Below, piece after piece: positions 42,127 through 50,692 of a stretch of DNA of 64,000 nt. The DNA comes from Actinomycetes bacterium (GTDB taxonomy: Bacteria; Actinomycetota; Actinomycetes; S36-B12). The stretch lies in assembly GCA_024639145.1 (NCBI GenBank), contig JAHEIZ010000010.1, forward strand, positions 1 through 64,000. The letters run 5' to 3'. The notes beneath the pieces are model-generated. The model saw only the letters and a list, made by a program, of their open reading frames with translations. It had not been told where the DNA came from and did not search any database. Within the stretch, counting starts at the first letter, position 1, and each line of letters begins with the position of its first letter. A program made the position numbers and the translations under genes.

Positions 42127-42651
42127 CTAGTTCGTCGACAGTGACTTCGCCACCGCGGTCATGAGATTCGACACGCAGGTGTCCGACAGCTCTGCCGGTG
42201 CGGAGGCGCTCAGTGCCTTCTTCGCCTCGCCGATGGTCAGGCAGTCGGCGACATTGGTCGCGCCGGCGATCGAGTAGTAGTTCGCCATCAAGGCGAACCG
42301 GGCACGGGAATCGCCGAGATTCGTGGAGATCTGGGAGATCGCGACGTCCTTGCCCTCTGGCGTTGTGCAGGTCTGTCCGTCAGCGCTTAGGGCGCCCTCG
42401 ACACCGAGTTTCGCGGTAGGTGCCAGGCATACGGCCTTGAAGTAGGCAGCGATCACCTCGGGTGCGATGTTCGCGGGGGCCGTGGACACTGCCGTGGACG
42501 CAGGCGCGCTGGCGGCGGTTGAGGCCGCAATCGTGGGTGCTGCGCTGCTCGGAGCGGAAGTGGCGGACGACCCGGAAGAGCAGGCCGCGAGGCCGAGTGC
42601 TGAGACGGAGACGAGGGCGATGGATGCGGCGATCTTCATGGGTGAGGTCAT
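42127..42651 (-). CDS. Lipoprotein of unknown function with four cysteines
   Basis: 174 residues. The signal ends in LGLAA-Cys24, followed by a Ser/Ala/Thr/Pro-rich spacer (25-65). The remaining domain is largely helical with four Cys (AVCLAPTAKLG; GQTCTTPEG; VADCLTIGEA; SDTCVSNLMTA), enough for two disulfides outside the membrane. No family recognised. TAGCCT lies six bases before ATG 42651. It stands alone between the terminator and the tRNA-Ala gene. Confidence 0.75.
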   Translation of the reverse strand: MTSPMKIAASIALVSVSALGLAACSSGSSATSAPSSAAPTIAASTAASAPASTAVSTAPANIAPEVIAAYFKAVCLAPTAKLGVEGALSADGQTCTTPEGKDVAISQISTNLGDSRARFALMANYYSIAGATNVADCLTIGEAKKALSASAPAELSDTCVSNLMTAVAKSLSTN

Positions 42652-42657
42652 GGGCGA

Positions 42658-42663
42658 AGGCTA
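42658..42663 (-). promoter_or_regulatory. -10 hexamer of a leaderless promoter (lipoprotein)
   Basis: Minus-strand TAGCCT, six bases, ATG 42651. Confidence 0.55.
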
Positions 42664-42780
42664 AGCGGGTGATCTTCGGTTGGCCAAACCCTTACACAGG
42701 GGCGAGATCTGGATTTCGAGCTCTCGGGGAATCCGCCCCCCGTCCGTGTTGGGTACCTTGCTAGTCTCATCTCTCGCAAG

Positions 42781-42853
42781 GGGCTGTGGCGCAGTTGGTA
42801 GCGCGTCTCGTTCGCAATGAGAAGGCCAGGGGTTCGAATCCCCTCAGCTCCAC
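42781..42853 (+). tRNA. tRNA-Ala (anticodon CGC)
   Basis: Complete cloverleaf: acceptor GGGGCTG/CAGCTCC, D arm GCGC/GCGC, anticodon stem TCTCG/TGAGA around TTCGCAA (anticodon CGC), T arm GGGG-TTCGAAT-CCCC, discriminator A. CCA is not encoded. Confidence 0.95.
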
Positions 42854-42854
42854 A

Positions 42855-42895
42855 AATGTTGTGGGCGGTCCCGCTGGGGCCGCCCACAACATTTA
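42855..42895 (+). terminator. Terminator of tRNA-Ala
   Basis: 15 perfect pairs (AAATGTTGTGGGCGG with its complement) plus four inner pairs, starting one base after the tRNA. Confidence 0.9.
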
Positions 42896-42964
42896 TACGG
42901 ACTTGTGATTCGAGGAGGACCGTAGGGACGGTTCTCCTCAGCCCTACCGACAAGTGGAGATCGT

Positions 42965-43612
42965 TCAGCCCTGCTTGCCGGCCAGGCTGGCCCACTTGCG
43001 GCGGCCGTAGGCGGAGTTCTGAACCCAGCTCGGCATCTGACCGGAGCCCCCGGCGAATGCGTCGCTGACTGCCTTGCGACGCGAGGCCTGCTGCTGATTG
43101 CGATGGGCGCGGCCCTTGCCACCGAATATTCCGCCAAAGAATGCGCCCATCCATCCTTGGCTAAGTCGATCCCAGCCTGCTGCCGGTGCATTCGGCTTCG
43201 AGGGGCCGCTGCCGAGACGGTCGGCGAAAACGAACTTGCTGTCTCTGTCAGCTTTCAGAAGATCGGCGCCCATACCTGAGCCGAGGCTTCCGTGACCTTG
43301 GAGCATGCCGCTTGATGGACCCATTTGGCGGCCCTGCCAGTGGTCGCGCATCCAGGCGTTGTTGAACATTTCGTCGCCTTGGGAATTCCGGTCGACGTAC
43401 ATGGTGCGTTCGATTCCATCGAGGCGAAGGGGATCAGGATCCGAGGCCTGCTGCGCTGCAGGCGGGTTCGCCTCCTCCGGCTCTTCATCGAAGCTTGGCC
43501 GACGACCAACGGCGGAGTAGTCGCCCTCGAACCCGACATTGAGACGCCGATCTGCCTCCTGCCGGTTCGCGACCCGCTCGGGGCCCATCATCTCGTCGGC
43601 GAAAAGGCTCAT
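42965..43612 (-). CDS. Hypothetical protein, basic Gly-rich C-terminus
   Basis: 215 residues from ATG 43612 (TATCGT lies eight bases upstream). No transmembrane segment or signal peptide is clear. The first 130 residues are polar and acidic (RPSFDEEPEEANPP; DPDPLRLDGIERTMYVD); the last 70 are basic and Gly/Arg/Gln-rich (GGIFGGKGRAHRNQQQASRRK; SAYGRRKWASLAG). WQGRQMGPSSGMLQGHGSLGSG in the middle is unusual. I do not recognise the family. A longer reading to 43912 is possible but would overlap the divergent DUF6153 gene. Real-gene status rests on its length and the promoter-like site. Confidence 0.55.
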   Translation of the reverse strand: MSLFADEMMGPERVANRQEADRRLNVGFEGDYSAVGRRPSFDEEPEEANPPAAQQASDPDPLRLDGIERTMYVDRNSQGDEMFNNAWMRDHWQGRQMGPSSGMLQGHGSLGSGMGADLLKADRDSKFVFADRLGSGPSKPNAPAAGWDRLSQGWMGAFFGGIFGGKGRAHRNQQQASRRKAVSDAFAGGSGQMPSWVQNSAYGRRKWASLAGKQG

Positions 43613-43739
43613 AGCCAGGGACGATACCCCGAGCTCAAGCAGGAGGAGCGTGCTCTGGCCGCATTTAGCGGCTCCGCTCCTGACCTTGCTCGTACGTTCC
43701 TGGCGTGAACAGTGACGAAATACGTGTGAGACTGGAGTC

Positions 43740-44168
43740 GTGTCCGTGACTCGCACCCGAGTGCTGCGCTGGGGAGCCTTAGTGGCCTTCCTCGGGCTGT
43801 TCTTCATGCACGGAGCCACGGCCTCCGCGTCAGAGCAGCACTGCGGTGGCTCGGCTGTCGCCGGGCACGTGCACAGTGCAGGGCACACCGCGCATGACGC
43901 CATGGCGGGCATGCAGGGCAGTGGAGAATCCGGGTCGAGCGCGACTCTCGAGGCCTCACTCGGAGCACCGGTGTCGACTCCTGCTGGTCATGTCGGGGAT
44001 CTCTGCGTGGCGATTTTGCTCGTGGGACTTTTCGCTTTCTTGATCCGCGGCACCCGGCGTACTTTCACCCCGATCACGTCGAGCCTGACTTCACCGCCGG
44101 TACGGCTCGATGAAGCCCGACCGCCGCCGCGTCCGTCTCCCACCATGCTCTCGGTCTGGCGCAACTGA
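43740..44168 (+). CDS. DUF6153-like membrane protein, His-rich
   Basis: 142 residues. An N-terminal helix (10-30, signal-like) and a second helix (about 88-104, LCVAILLVGLFAFLIRG) flank an extracytoplasmic loop rich in His and Met (HCGGSAVAGHVHSAGHTAHDAMAGMQ), as in the actinobacterial DUF6153 family. Such loops bind metal, probably copper, but this is inference. It precedes a DUF305 lipoprotein by 56 bases, a pairing seen in other actinobacteria in my recollection. Confidence 0.75.
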   Translation: MSVTRTRVLRWGALVAFLGLFFMHGATASASEQHCGGSAVAGHVHSAGHTAHDAMAGMQGSGESGSSATLEASLGAPVSTPAGHVGDLCVAILLVGLFAFLIRGTRRTFTPITSSLTSPPVRLDEARPPPRPSPTMLSVWRN

Positions 44169-44224
44169 TCGGTACGTGCTTTCTCGCGTACCCCCACTCA
44201 GTTACGTCAATCGAAAGGCATGTC

Positions 44225-44881
44225 ATGAAAATTCAGAAGAAGTACGCCCTCACGAGTTCGCTGCTGCTCGGCGCAGCTCTCCTGGCGACGACCGCATGCA
44301 CGAACGTCACCGTGACCCCCGCTCCGGCTGTTTCCGAGAGCTCACACGGAATGATGGACCACGGTTCCTCGTCGAACGACACGATGGGAAGTGACGATGC
44401 GTCCGGCGGAATGATGAGCCAGGGCATCGGCACGATGATGGCTGCCGATGTCATGTTCCTGGAGATGATGATTCCGCATCACCAGCAGGCCGTGGAGATG
44501 TCCCAGCTCGCTTCAAGCAACGGCGCGAGCCCGGAGGTCCAGAAACTAGCCGACAAGATCGCGGCGGCGCAGGGTCCGGAGATCGAGCAGATGCAGTCGT
44601 GGCTCGATGATGCGAATGCTCCCGACATGATGGGCGGAAGCTCGATGGGCATGGCGGGAGTTCTCTCTGATGCGCAGATGTCGAAGCTCGCGGCTGCGAA
44701 GGGCGCGGCCTTCGATCGCCTCTACCTGCAGGGCATGATCGGCCACCACGAAGGTGCCGTGGCCATGGCACAGGATGTCATCGACAGTGGCGAGAACCCG
44801 ACCGTGATCGCCCTGGCCAAGAAGATCATCGAGGCGCAGACTGCTGAGATCGCCCAGATGAAGCGGATGCTCGGCCAGTGA
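44225..44881 (+). CDS. DUF305 lipoprotein (ferritin-like, Met/His-rich)
   Basis: 218 residues. A signal peptide ends near Cys25 (LLATTAC, not a perfect lipobox). A Met/His/Asp/Ser-rich spacer (40-72) precedes two copies of the DUF305 helical core: FLEMMIPHHQQAVEMSQLA and YLQGMIGHHEGAVAMAQDV, both with the HH motif. The family is found in copper and metal stress loci, though no function is proven. GAAAGG is the ribosome site of ATG 44225. It ends four bases before the convergent mannosyltransferase gene. Confidence 0.9.
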   Translation: MKIQKKYALTSSLLLGAALLATTACTNVTVTPAPAVSESSHGMMDHGSSSNDTMGSDDASGGMMSQGIGTMMAADVMFLEMMIPHHQQAVEMSQLASSNGASPEVQKLADKIAAAQGPEIEQMQSWLDDANAPDMMGGSSMGMAGVLSDAQMSKLAAAKGAAFDRLYLQGMIGHHEGAVAMAQDVIDSGENPTVIALAKKIIEAQTAEIAQMKRMLGQ

Positions 44882-44885
44882 CCCG

Positions 44886-46445
44886 CTAGATCCAGGTGGG
44901 CATCCACATGCGCAGATTCCACTGCTCATACGGGATGACCTGGCCCGTCCATACGGGATAGAACCACCAGGCAGCGAGCACGACCATCAAGACCAGGACG
45001 CCGACGGCAATGGCACCCCAGCGCCGTCGGCGTTCCGTTGCATCCGACGGGCCGAGGATCGAGCCGCAGGTCATGGCCAGGGCCATGACGACGAAGGGCA
45101 CGTAGACCACGGTGTAGAAGGTGAAGATCGTGCGGTTCAGGTAGAGCATCCACGGCAGCCAGCCAGCAGCGATGCCAACGAGAACTGCACCTGACCGCCA
45201 GTCGCGTCGGGCCGTCCAGCGCCAGACCTGGTGCACGATCGCGCCGATCGCGGCCCACCAGATGATCGGGTTGCCGAGGGCGAGAACTTCGGCGGCGCAG
45301 TTGTCAGTCGGGCAGCCTTGCGAGCCATCCTTGATCGAATTCCAGTAAAACGAGGTCGGTCGTGCCTGGAAGGGCCACGACAGCGGATTGCTCGCATACG
45401 AGTGTGCAGACGTGAGATTCACATGGAAGTTCCACGCTTCTGCGTGGTAGTGCCACAGCGACCTGATGACTGCGGGGATGATCGATGGATCCTGAGTGGC
45501 GGCCCAGTTGCGGTCGTATCCACCATCGGTGAGCAGCCAGCCTGACCAGCTGAGGATGTACACGACGATCGCGATTGCCACCATCACCACCGCGGTTAGC
45601 GGTGTCTCGCGCAGGAAGGTCGCCCGCCACGGTTGCTGCACGCCGATTGCGCGACGGGTCGAGATATCCCAGACAAGAGTCATGATCACGAAGAAGACGA
45701 TGAACCAGATGCCCGACCACTTCACCGCGCACGCGAGGCCCAGGGCCACAGCAGCTGCCCAGCGGAAGGGTCGGTAGCCAAAGCGGGGACCGTACTTAGT
45801 GGCAGCAGCCTCGATGCCATTCGTCTCCACGAATTCGGCCATCTTCTTCCGCGTGCGATCGCGGTCGATGAGAAGAAGTCCGAAGGCGACGAGCACCCAG
45901 AACCCGAGCACCATGTCGAGCAGGCCCGTGCGGCTCATCACGATGTGAATGCCATCGAGCGCGAGGAAGAGGCCGGCGAGGGTTCCGATGAGGTCAGATC
46001 TCGTCAGTCGACGAGTGATGCGCGCCGTGATGACGATGGCAAGGATGCCGAGCACGCAGACGGCGATGCGCCACCCGAACGGCGTGCCGCCAAAGAAGTA
46101 CTCACCTGCAGCAATGGTCCACTTGCCCAGCGGGGGATGCACCACGAAGGCCGGATCGGTCTTGAAGATGTCGAGCAGATGCCAGTTGCCGTCACTCGCG
46201 AGCAGCTTCTCGTTCGCGCCGTCGACCATGGCGCGCTCGTAGCCGAAGCGCAGCAGGGAGAGGGCATCCTTCGGGTAGTAGGTCTCGTCGAAGGCAATGG
46301 CATGGGGCGTGCCGAGATTCCACAGGCGCAGAATTCCGCCGATGAAGGCGACGACCAGCGGGCCGATCCAGCCGCGAATGCCATGCGAGGGCATCGGGGG
46401 CACGAGCCTGCGGGTCAGAGAGGCCACATCGCGCTGGTCGGTCAC
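44886..46445 (-). CDS. pmt: Protein O-mannosyltransferase (PMT/GT39)
   Basis: 519 residues with about ten or more membrane helices. FDETYY at about 52-57 carries the Asp-Glu pair essential in PMTs, and the C-terminal PMT_4TMC domain ends with WYFPVWTGQVIPYEQWNLRMWMPTWI-like sequence. It transfers mannose from a polyprenyl phosphate to Ser/Thr of secreted proteins. GTG 46445 is chosen because TACGAT stands six bases upstream; longer starts would overlap rsmI. The pmt-rsmI divergent pair followed by metG matches mycobacterial order. Confidence 0.92.
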   Translation of the reverse strand: MTDQRDVASLTRRLVPPMPSHGIRGWIGPLVVAFIGGILRLWNLGTPHAIAFDETYYPKDALSLLRFGYERAMVDGANEKLLASDGNWHLLDIFKTDPAFVVHPPLGKWTIAAGEYFFGGTPFGWRIAVCVLGILAIVITARITRRLTRSDLIGTLAGLFLALDGIHIVMSRTGLLDMVLGFWVLVAFGLLLIDRDRTRKKMAEFVETNGIEAAATKYGPRFGYRPFRWAAAVALGLACAVKWSGIWFIVFFVIMTLVWDISTRRAIGVQQPWRATFLRETPLTAVVMVAIAIVVYILSWSGWLLTDGGYDRNWAATQDPSIIPAVIRSLWHYHAEAWNFHVNLTSAHSYASNPLSWPFQARPTSFYWNSIKDGSQGCPTDNCAAEVLALGNPIIWWAAIGAIVHQVWRWTARRDWRSGAVLVGIAAGWLPWMLYLNRTIFTFYTVVYVPFVVMALAMTCGSILGPSDATERRRRWGAIAVGVLVLMVVLAAWWFYPVWTGQVIPYEQWNLRMWMPTWI

Positions 46446-46451
46446 CCGCCC

Positions 46452-46457
46452 ATCGTA
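46452..46457 (-). promoter_or_regulatory. -10 hexamer of a leaderless promoter (pmt)
   Basis: Minus-strand TACGAT, six bases, GTG 46445; decides the start. Confidence 0.6.
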
Positions 46458-46495
46458 GGCGGGGCACCCCGTCGGAGAACTGACACAATGCGCGA

Positions 46496-47368
46496 GTGAC
46501 CGATCAGGGGCGGGTGGTGCTGGCAGCAACGCCCCTGGGCAATATCGGTGACGCTCCGCCTCGGCTGATCGAGCTTCTGTCGACCGCTGACGTCATCGCG
46601 GCCGAGGACACCCGCCGCCTCCACCGCCTGATGAGCGATCTCGGGGTCATTCCGATCGGCCGAATCGTGTCGTACTTCGAGGGCAATGAGATCGCGCGCA
46701 CTGATTCATTGGTGCAGGCCGCGATTGAGGGTTCGGTGATCGCGGTGGTCACCGATGCCGGCATGCCGTCGGTGAGCGATCCGGGATATCGGCTTGTCGC
46801 TGATGCGGTGTCTGCCGGAATCAACGTGACGATCGTCCCTGGTCCTTCTGCCGTGCTTGCCGCCCTTGCTGTCTCCGGCCTTCCTGTCGATCGCTTCTGC
46901 TTTGAGGGCTTCCTTCCGCGCAAAGGCGGTGAGCGCAGCACTCGTCTCGCGCAACTCGCTGCAGAACCGCGCACGATGGTCTTCTTCGAAGCGCCTCATC
47001 GCATCGAGGCCACCCTGCGCGCGATGGCCGAGAGCTTCGGGGCTGCTCGCAGTGCTGCGGTCTGCCGCGAACTCACGAAGACCTATGAAGAGGTCAAGCG
47101 CGGCGGGCTCGGGGAGCTCGCCGACTGGGCGGCCGAGGGTGTGCGTGGCGAGATCACGGTGGTGGTCAGCGGGGCCAGCGAGTCCGAGCAGCGTGAGGCC
47201 TCCGGGTTGGTCACCGCCGATGACTGGGTAGCAGCGGTCGCAGCCCGTGAAGCCGACGGCGAGGACCGCAAGGCAGCCATCGGCGCTGTAGCCAAGGAGG
47301 CCGGGGTGCCGCGTCGTGAGGTGTACGCCGCAGTCGTCGCGGCGAAGGGCTCTGCCTCCGCGCCGTAA
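46496..47368 (+). CDS. rsmI: 16S rRNA (cytidine1402-2'-O)-methyltransferase
   Basis: 290 residues of the tetrapyrrole-methylase fold. VLAATPLGNIGDAPPRLIELL, AEDTRRLHRLM, VTDAGMPSVSDPGYRLV, GPSAVLAALAVSGLP and GFLPRK are the family motifs. It 2'-O-methylates C1402 of 16S rRNA in the decoding centre. The GTG start is preceded by CACAAT with a six-base gap and by no ribosome site. It is followed nine bases later by metG, which has its own promoter. Confidence 0.94.
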   Translation: MTDQGRVVLAATPLGNIGDAPPRLIELLSTADVIAAEDTRRLHRLMSDLGVIPIGRIVSYFEGNEIARTDSLVQAAIEGSVIAVVTDAGMPSVSDPGYRLVADAVSAGINVTIVPGPSAVLAALAVSGLPVDRFCFEGFLPRKGGERSTRLAQLAAEPRTMVFFEAPHRIEATLRAMAESFGAARSAAVCRELTKTYEEVKRGGLGELADWAAEGVRGEITVVVSGASESEQREASGLVTADDWVAAVAAREADGEDRKAAIGAVAKEAGVPRREVYAAVVAAKGSASAP

Positions 47369-47371
47369 GAT
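47366..47371 (+). promoter_or_regulatory. -10 hexamer of a leaderless promoter (metG)
   Basis: TAAGAT, six bases, ATG 47378; it overlaps the rsmI stop codon, so metG can be transcribed separately. Confidence 0.6.
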
Positions 47372-47377
47372 CAGCGC

Positions 47378-48976
47378 ATGTCATCGTCCGAGAAGGCGTT
47401 CTACCTGACCACGCCTATCTATTACGTCAACGATGCCCCTCATATCGGGCATGCGTACACGACCACCGCGGGCGATGTGCTCACCCGCTGGCATCGCCAG
47501 CGCGGGGAAGAGGTCTGGTTCCTCACCGGAGTCGACGAGCACGGCACCAAGGTTGAGCGAGCCGCCGAGGCCGGCGGGGTCACCCCGCAGCAGTGGGTCG
47601 ACCGCCTCGTCAGCACCGACTGGCTTCCGGTTCTCGAGACCGTCGATGCCGCCAACGACGACTTCATTCGCACCACCTCCTCACGCCACATCGAGGGCGT
47701 GCAGCGCTTCTGGGAGGTGCTGCGCGAGAACGGCTACGTCTTTGCTGCACCGTACGAAGGCCCGTACTGCGTCGGCTGCGAGGAGTTCAAACTGCCGGGC
47801 GATCTCCTCGACGGCGAAGGCGAGTACGCCGGCCAGAAGGTGTGCCCTGTGCACGGCCGCCCTGTCGAGCAGTTGCTGGAGGACAACTGGTTCTTCCAGC
47901 TGTCGGCCTTCCAACAGCGCCTGATCGATCACTACGAAGCGAATCCCGAAGCAATCCAACCGCAGAGTGCCTACAACGAGGTGATGAGTTTCCTCCGCCA
48001 GGGTCTCGTCGATATCTCGATGTCGCGTTCGAGTGTCGGCTGGGGCATCCCGCTTCCGTGGGATGAGAAGCAGGTGGTCTACGTCTGGTTCGACGCACTG
48101 CTCAACTACGCAACCGCTGTCGGCTTCGGCGCTGCACCCGACACCACCGAAGGCAAGCTCTTCGCGCGCACCTGGCCTGCCGATGTTCACCTCGTGGGCA
48201 AGGACATCCTGCGCTTCCACGCGGTGTACTGGCCCGCGATGCTCATGGCTGCGAATCTCCCGCTGCCGAAGAAGGTCTTCGCTCACGGCTGGTTGCTCGT
48301 CGGCGGCGAGAAGATGTCGAAGACCAAGCTGACCGGCATCTCGCCCGACCAGATCATCGATCACTTCGGCTCCGACGCCTTCCGCTACTACTTCCTTCGT
48401 GCCATTGCCTTCGGCCAGGACGGCTCGTTCTCCTGGGAGGACATGTCAGCGCGTTACACCGCTGAGCTCGCGAACGGCCTGGGCAATCTCGCCTCGCGCG
48501 CGACCGCGATGGTGGGCAAGTACTGCGAGGGCGTGCTGCCCTCTGCCCCGGCAGTCACTGATGCCGAGGTCGTCCTTCATGACGCGCTCACTGCCGCGGC
48601 GGCCGAGGCAGATCGTGCGATCCTCGAACTCGACTTCCTGACCGGTATTACCGCGGTGAAATCGTTCATCGATCTCGTCAATGGCTATGTCACCGAGCAG
48701 GCACCATGGGTGCTCGCGAAGGATCCGGTGAATGACGATCGCCTGCACACAGTGCTCTACACGATCTGCGAGTCGCTGCGCGCTGTTGCCGTGCTCTACA
48801 ACCCGCTCATGCCGAAGGCGATGACCTCACTGTGGAGTCAGCTCGGTGCGGAGGCTCAGCTCGGCCCGATTGGCGAGCAGCGCGTCGCCGATGTCGGCAC
48901 GTGGGGTCGACTGCAGCCGGGCGCGATCATCACCAAGGGTGATTCGCTCTTCCCGCGCATCGAGGAAGTGGCCTGA
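47378..48976 (+). CDS. metG: Methionyl-tRNA synthetase
   Basis: 532 residues, class I synthetase. HIGH is at 22-25 (PHIGHAYTTTAGD) and the KMSKS loop reads KMSKT at about 312. The zinc-knuckle region has YCVGCEEF and KVCPVHGRP. There is no C-terminal tRNA-binding extension. It charges tRNA-Met for initiation and elongation. tatD begins one base after the stop, and the order rsmI, metG, tatD, ksgA, ispE is that of actinobacteria. Confidence 0.97.
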   Translation: MSSSEKAFYLTTPIYYVNDAPHIGHAYTTTAGDVLTRWHRQRGEEVWFLTGVDEHGTKVERAAEAGGVTPQQWVDRLVSTDWLPVLETVDAANDDFIRTTSSRHIEGVQRFWEVLRENGYVFAAPYEGPYCVGCEEFKLPGDLLDGEGEYAGQKVCPVHGRPVEQLLEDNWFFQLSAFQQRLIDHYEANPEAIQPQSAYNEVMSFLRQGLVDISMSRSSVGWGIPLPWDEKQVVYVWFDALLNYATAVGFGAAPDTTEGKLFARTWPADVHLVGKDILRFHAVYWPAMLMAANLPLPKKVFAHGWLLVGGEKMSKTKLTGISPDQIIDHFGSDAFRYYFLRAIAFGQDGSFSWEDMSARYTAELANGLGNLASRATAMVGKYCEGVLPSAPAVTDAEVVLHDALTAAAAEADRAILELDFLTGITAVKSFIDLVNGYVTEQAPWVLAKDPVNDDRLHTVLYTICESLRAVAVLYNPLMPKAMTSLWSQLGAEAQLGPIGEQRVADVGTWGRLQPGAIITKGDSLFPRIEEVA

Positions 48977-48977
48977 C

Positions 48978-49820
48978 GTGTTCGAAACGGCACCGCAGCC
49001 CCTCGCTGCGCCCGTCATCGACACCCACTGCCATCTCGATATCCGCGATGGCGATCGTCACCCTGGTGCCACGCCTGATCCCGATGATCTTCTCGAGATC
49101 GCCGCGGGCGTAGGCGTCACGCGCATCGTGCAGATCGGCTGCGATGTCGACTCCGCTCGCTGGTCAGTCGAGATGGCGCAGTCGCGCCCCGAGGTCGTTG
49201 TCGGCGTTGCACTGCATCCCAACGAAGCACCGCGTCTGCAATTGGAGGAGGGTCGAGATTCCCTCGAGGCGGCCTGGGCAGCCATCGCTGAACTTGCGGT
49301 CGACCCGAAGGTGCGCGCGATCGGTGAGACCGGCCTTGATTACTTCCGCACCGATGAGACCGGTCGCGAGATCCAGCACGAGTCCTTCCGCTGGCACATC
49401 CGCCTGGCCAAGGAGCTCGGCAAGTCGCTCGTCATTCACGATCGCGAATCGCACGACGATGTCATTCAGTTGGTGGAAGAAGAGGGCGCACCCGAAACCG
49501 TGGTCTTCCACTGTTTCTCCGGTGATGCCGCGATGGCGAAGTACTGCGCGAGCAAGGGCTGGTACATGTCGTTCGCGGGCGTGGTGACCTTCAAGAATGC
49601 GCAGGTGCTGCGTGATGCGCTGCTCGAGGTGCCCGACGAACTCGTGCTGGTTGAGACCGATGCCCCGTACCTGACTCCGACCCCGCACCGCGGTAAGGCC
49701 AATGGCTCGTACCTGATGCCGTACACCGTGCGCGCCATGGCCGATGTTCGTGCCGTGAGTGAAGCAGCGATGGCCACCACGCTGTGGAATAACGCGCAGA
49801 AGGTGTTTGGTCCGTTCTGA
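48978..49820 (+). CDS. tatD: TatD-family metal-dependent hydrolase (DNase)
   Basis: 280 residues. IDTHCHLDI (His17, His19), [29 protein letters not shown] and [17 protein letters not shown] are the TatD TIM-barrel metal ligands. Family members are Mg-dependent nucleases or deoxyribonucleases. GTG 48978 is chosen, one base after the metG stop; earlier in-frame codons lie within metG. The TGA stop shares bases with the ksgA ATG (TGATG). An rpfB gene usually lies at this junction in relatives and is absent here. Confidence 0.95.
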   Translation: MFETAPQPLAAPVIDTHCHLDIRDGDRHPGATPDPDDLLEIAAGVGVTRIVQIGCDVDSARWSVEMAQSRPEVVVGVALHPNEAPRLQLEEGRDSLEAAWAAIAELAVDPKVRAIGETGLDYFRTDETGREIQHESFRWHIRLAKELGKSLVIHDRESHDDVIQLVEEEGAPETVVFHCFSGDAAMAKYCASKGWYMSFAGVVTFKNAQVLRDALLEVPDELVLVETDAPYLTPTPHRGKANGSYLMPYTVRAMADVRAVSEAAMATTLWNNAQKVFGPF

Positions 49821-50674
49821 TGACAGACCTCCTGGGCGCACGCGAGATCCGCGAGCTCGCCGAGTCACTCGGCATACGCCCGACCAAGAAGCTCGGCCAG
49901 AATTTCGTGATCGACCCGAACACAGTGCAGCGCATCGTGCGTGCTGCCGATGTCGTACCCACCGATCACGTTCTTGAAGTAGGCCCGGGACTCGGCTCCT
50001 TAACGCTTGCGCTGCTGCAGGAAGTCTCCTCGGTGATCGCCATCGAGATCGATCCGGTTCTGGCAGAGCAACTGCCGCGCACTATTGCCTTGCATATGCC
50101 CGAGCGTGCCGAATCCCTCACGCTGATCGTGTCGGACGCGATGAAGGTCGATGTCGTGCCGGGGGAGCCCACTGCTCTCGTCGCAAACCTGCCTTACAAC
50201 GTCTCGGTCCCCGTGCTGCTTCACCTGCTCGAGGTCGTGCCGACTATTCGCACGGCACTGGTGATGGTGCAGAAAGAAGTAGCTGAACGACTCGCTGCCG
50301 ACCCCGGCAGTCGCACCTACGGCATCCCGAGCCTTAAGGCTCGTTGGTACGGCGAGGTGCGCATGGCCGGCAACATCGGCCGCAATGTCTTCTGGCCCGA
50401 GCCCAATGTCGATTCGGCGCTAGTGCGCGTCGATCGTCGCGAGCAGCCCACGTGCGAATCGAGTCGCGAGTGGGTATTCAAGGTGATCGATACGGCCTTC
50501 GCCCAGCGCCGAAAGAGCCTGCGCGGCGCACTCGCCCAGTTGGCCGGCTCGCCCGATGCTGCCGAACAGGCGCTGCGGGCTGCAGGTATTGACCCGGGGC
50601 GCCGCGGTGAGGCGCTCACTCTGCCCGAATTCATCGCCCTGTCCGACAGCCTTCATCGAGCCTCGGCTCGCTAG
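49820..50674 (+). CDS. rsmA: 16S rRNA (adenine1518/1519-N6) dimethyltransferase
   Basis: 284 residues (KsgA). [18 protein letters not shown], the SAM loop [33 protein letters not shown] and the C-terminal helical domain with [17 protein letters not shown] identify it. It dimethylates two adenines near the 3' end of 16S rRNA. It is translated with tatD through a 1-base overlap of stop and start codons. ispE follows after 18 bases with its own -10 hexamer. Confidence 0.96.
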   Translation: MTDLLGAREIRELAESLGIRPTKKLGQNFVIDPNTVQRIVRAADVVPTDHVLEVGPGLGSLTLALLQEVSSVIAIEIDPVLAEQLPRTIALHMPERAESLTLIVSDAMKVDVVPGEPTALVANLPYNVSVPVLLHLLEVVPTIRTALVMVQKEVAERLAADPGSRTYGIPSLKARWYGEVRMAGNIGRNVFWPEPNVDSALVRVDRREQPTCESSREWVFKVIDTAFAQRRKSLRGALAQLAGSPDAAEQALRAAGIDPGRRGEALTLPEFIALSDSLHRASAR

Positions 50675-50680
50675 AACGCC

Positions 50681-50686
50681 TACCCT
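50681..50686 (+). promoter_or_regulatory. -10 hexamer of a leaderless promoter (ispE)
   Basis: TACCCT, six bases, ATG 50693. Confidence 0.6.
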
Positions 50687-50692
50687 CAATCC

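Noticed and set aside
43325-43708. A 127-codon plus-strand open frame inside the 42965-43612 gene
   Set aside because: No start signal or family; the minus-strand frame has a promoter-like site and runs longer.
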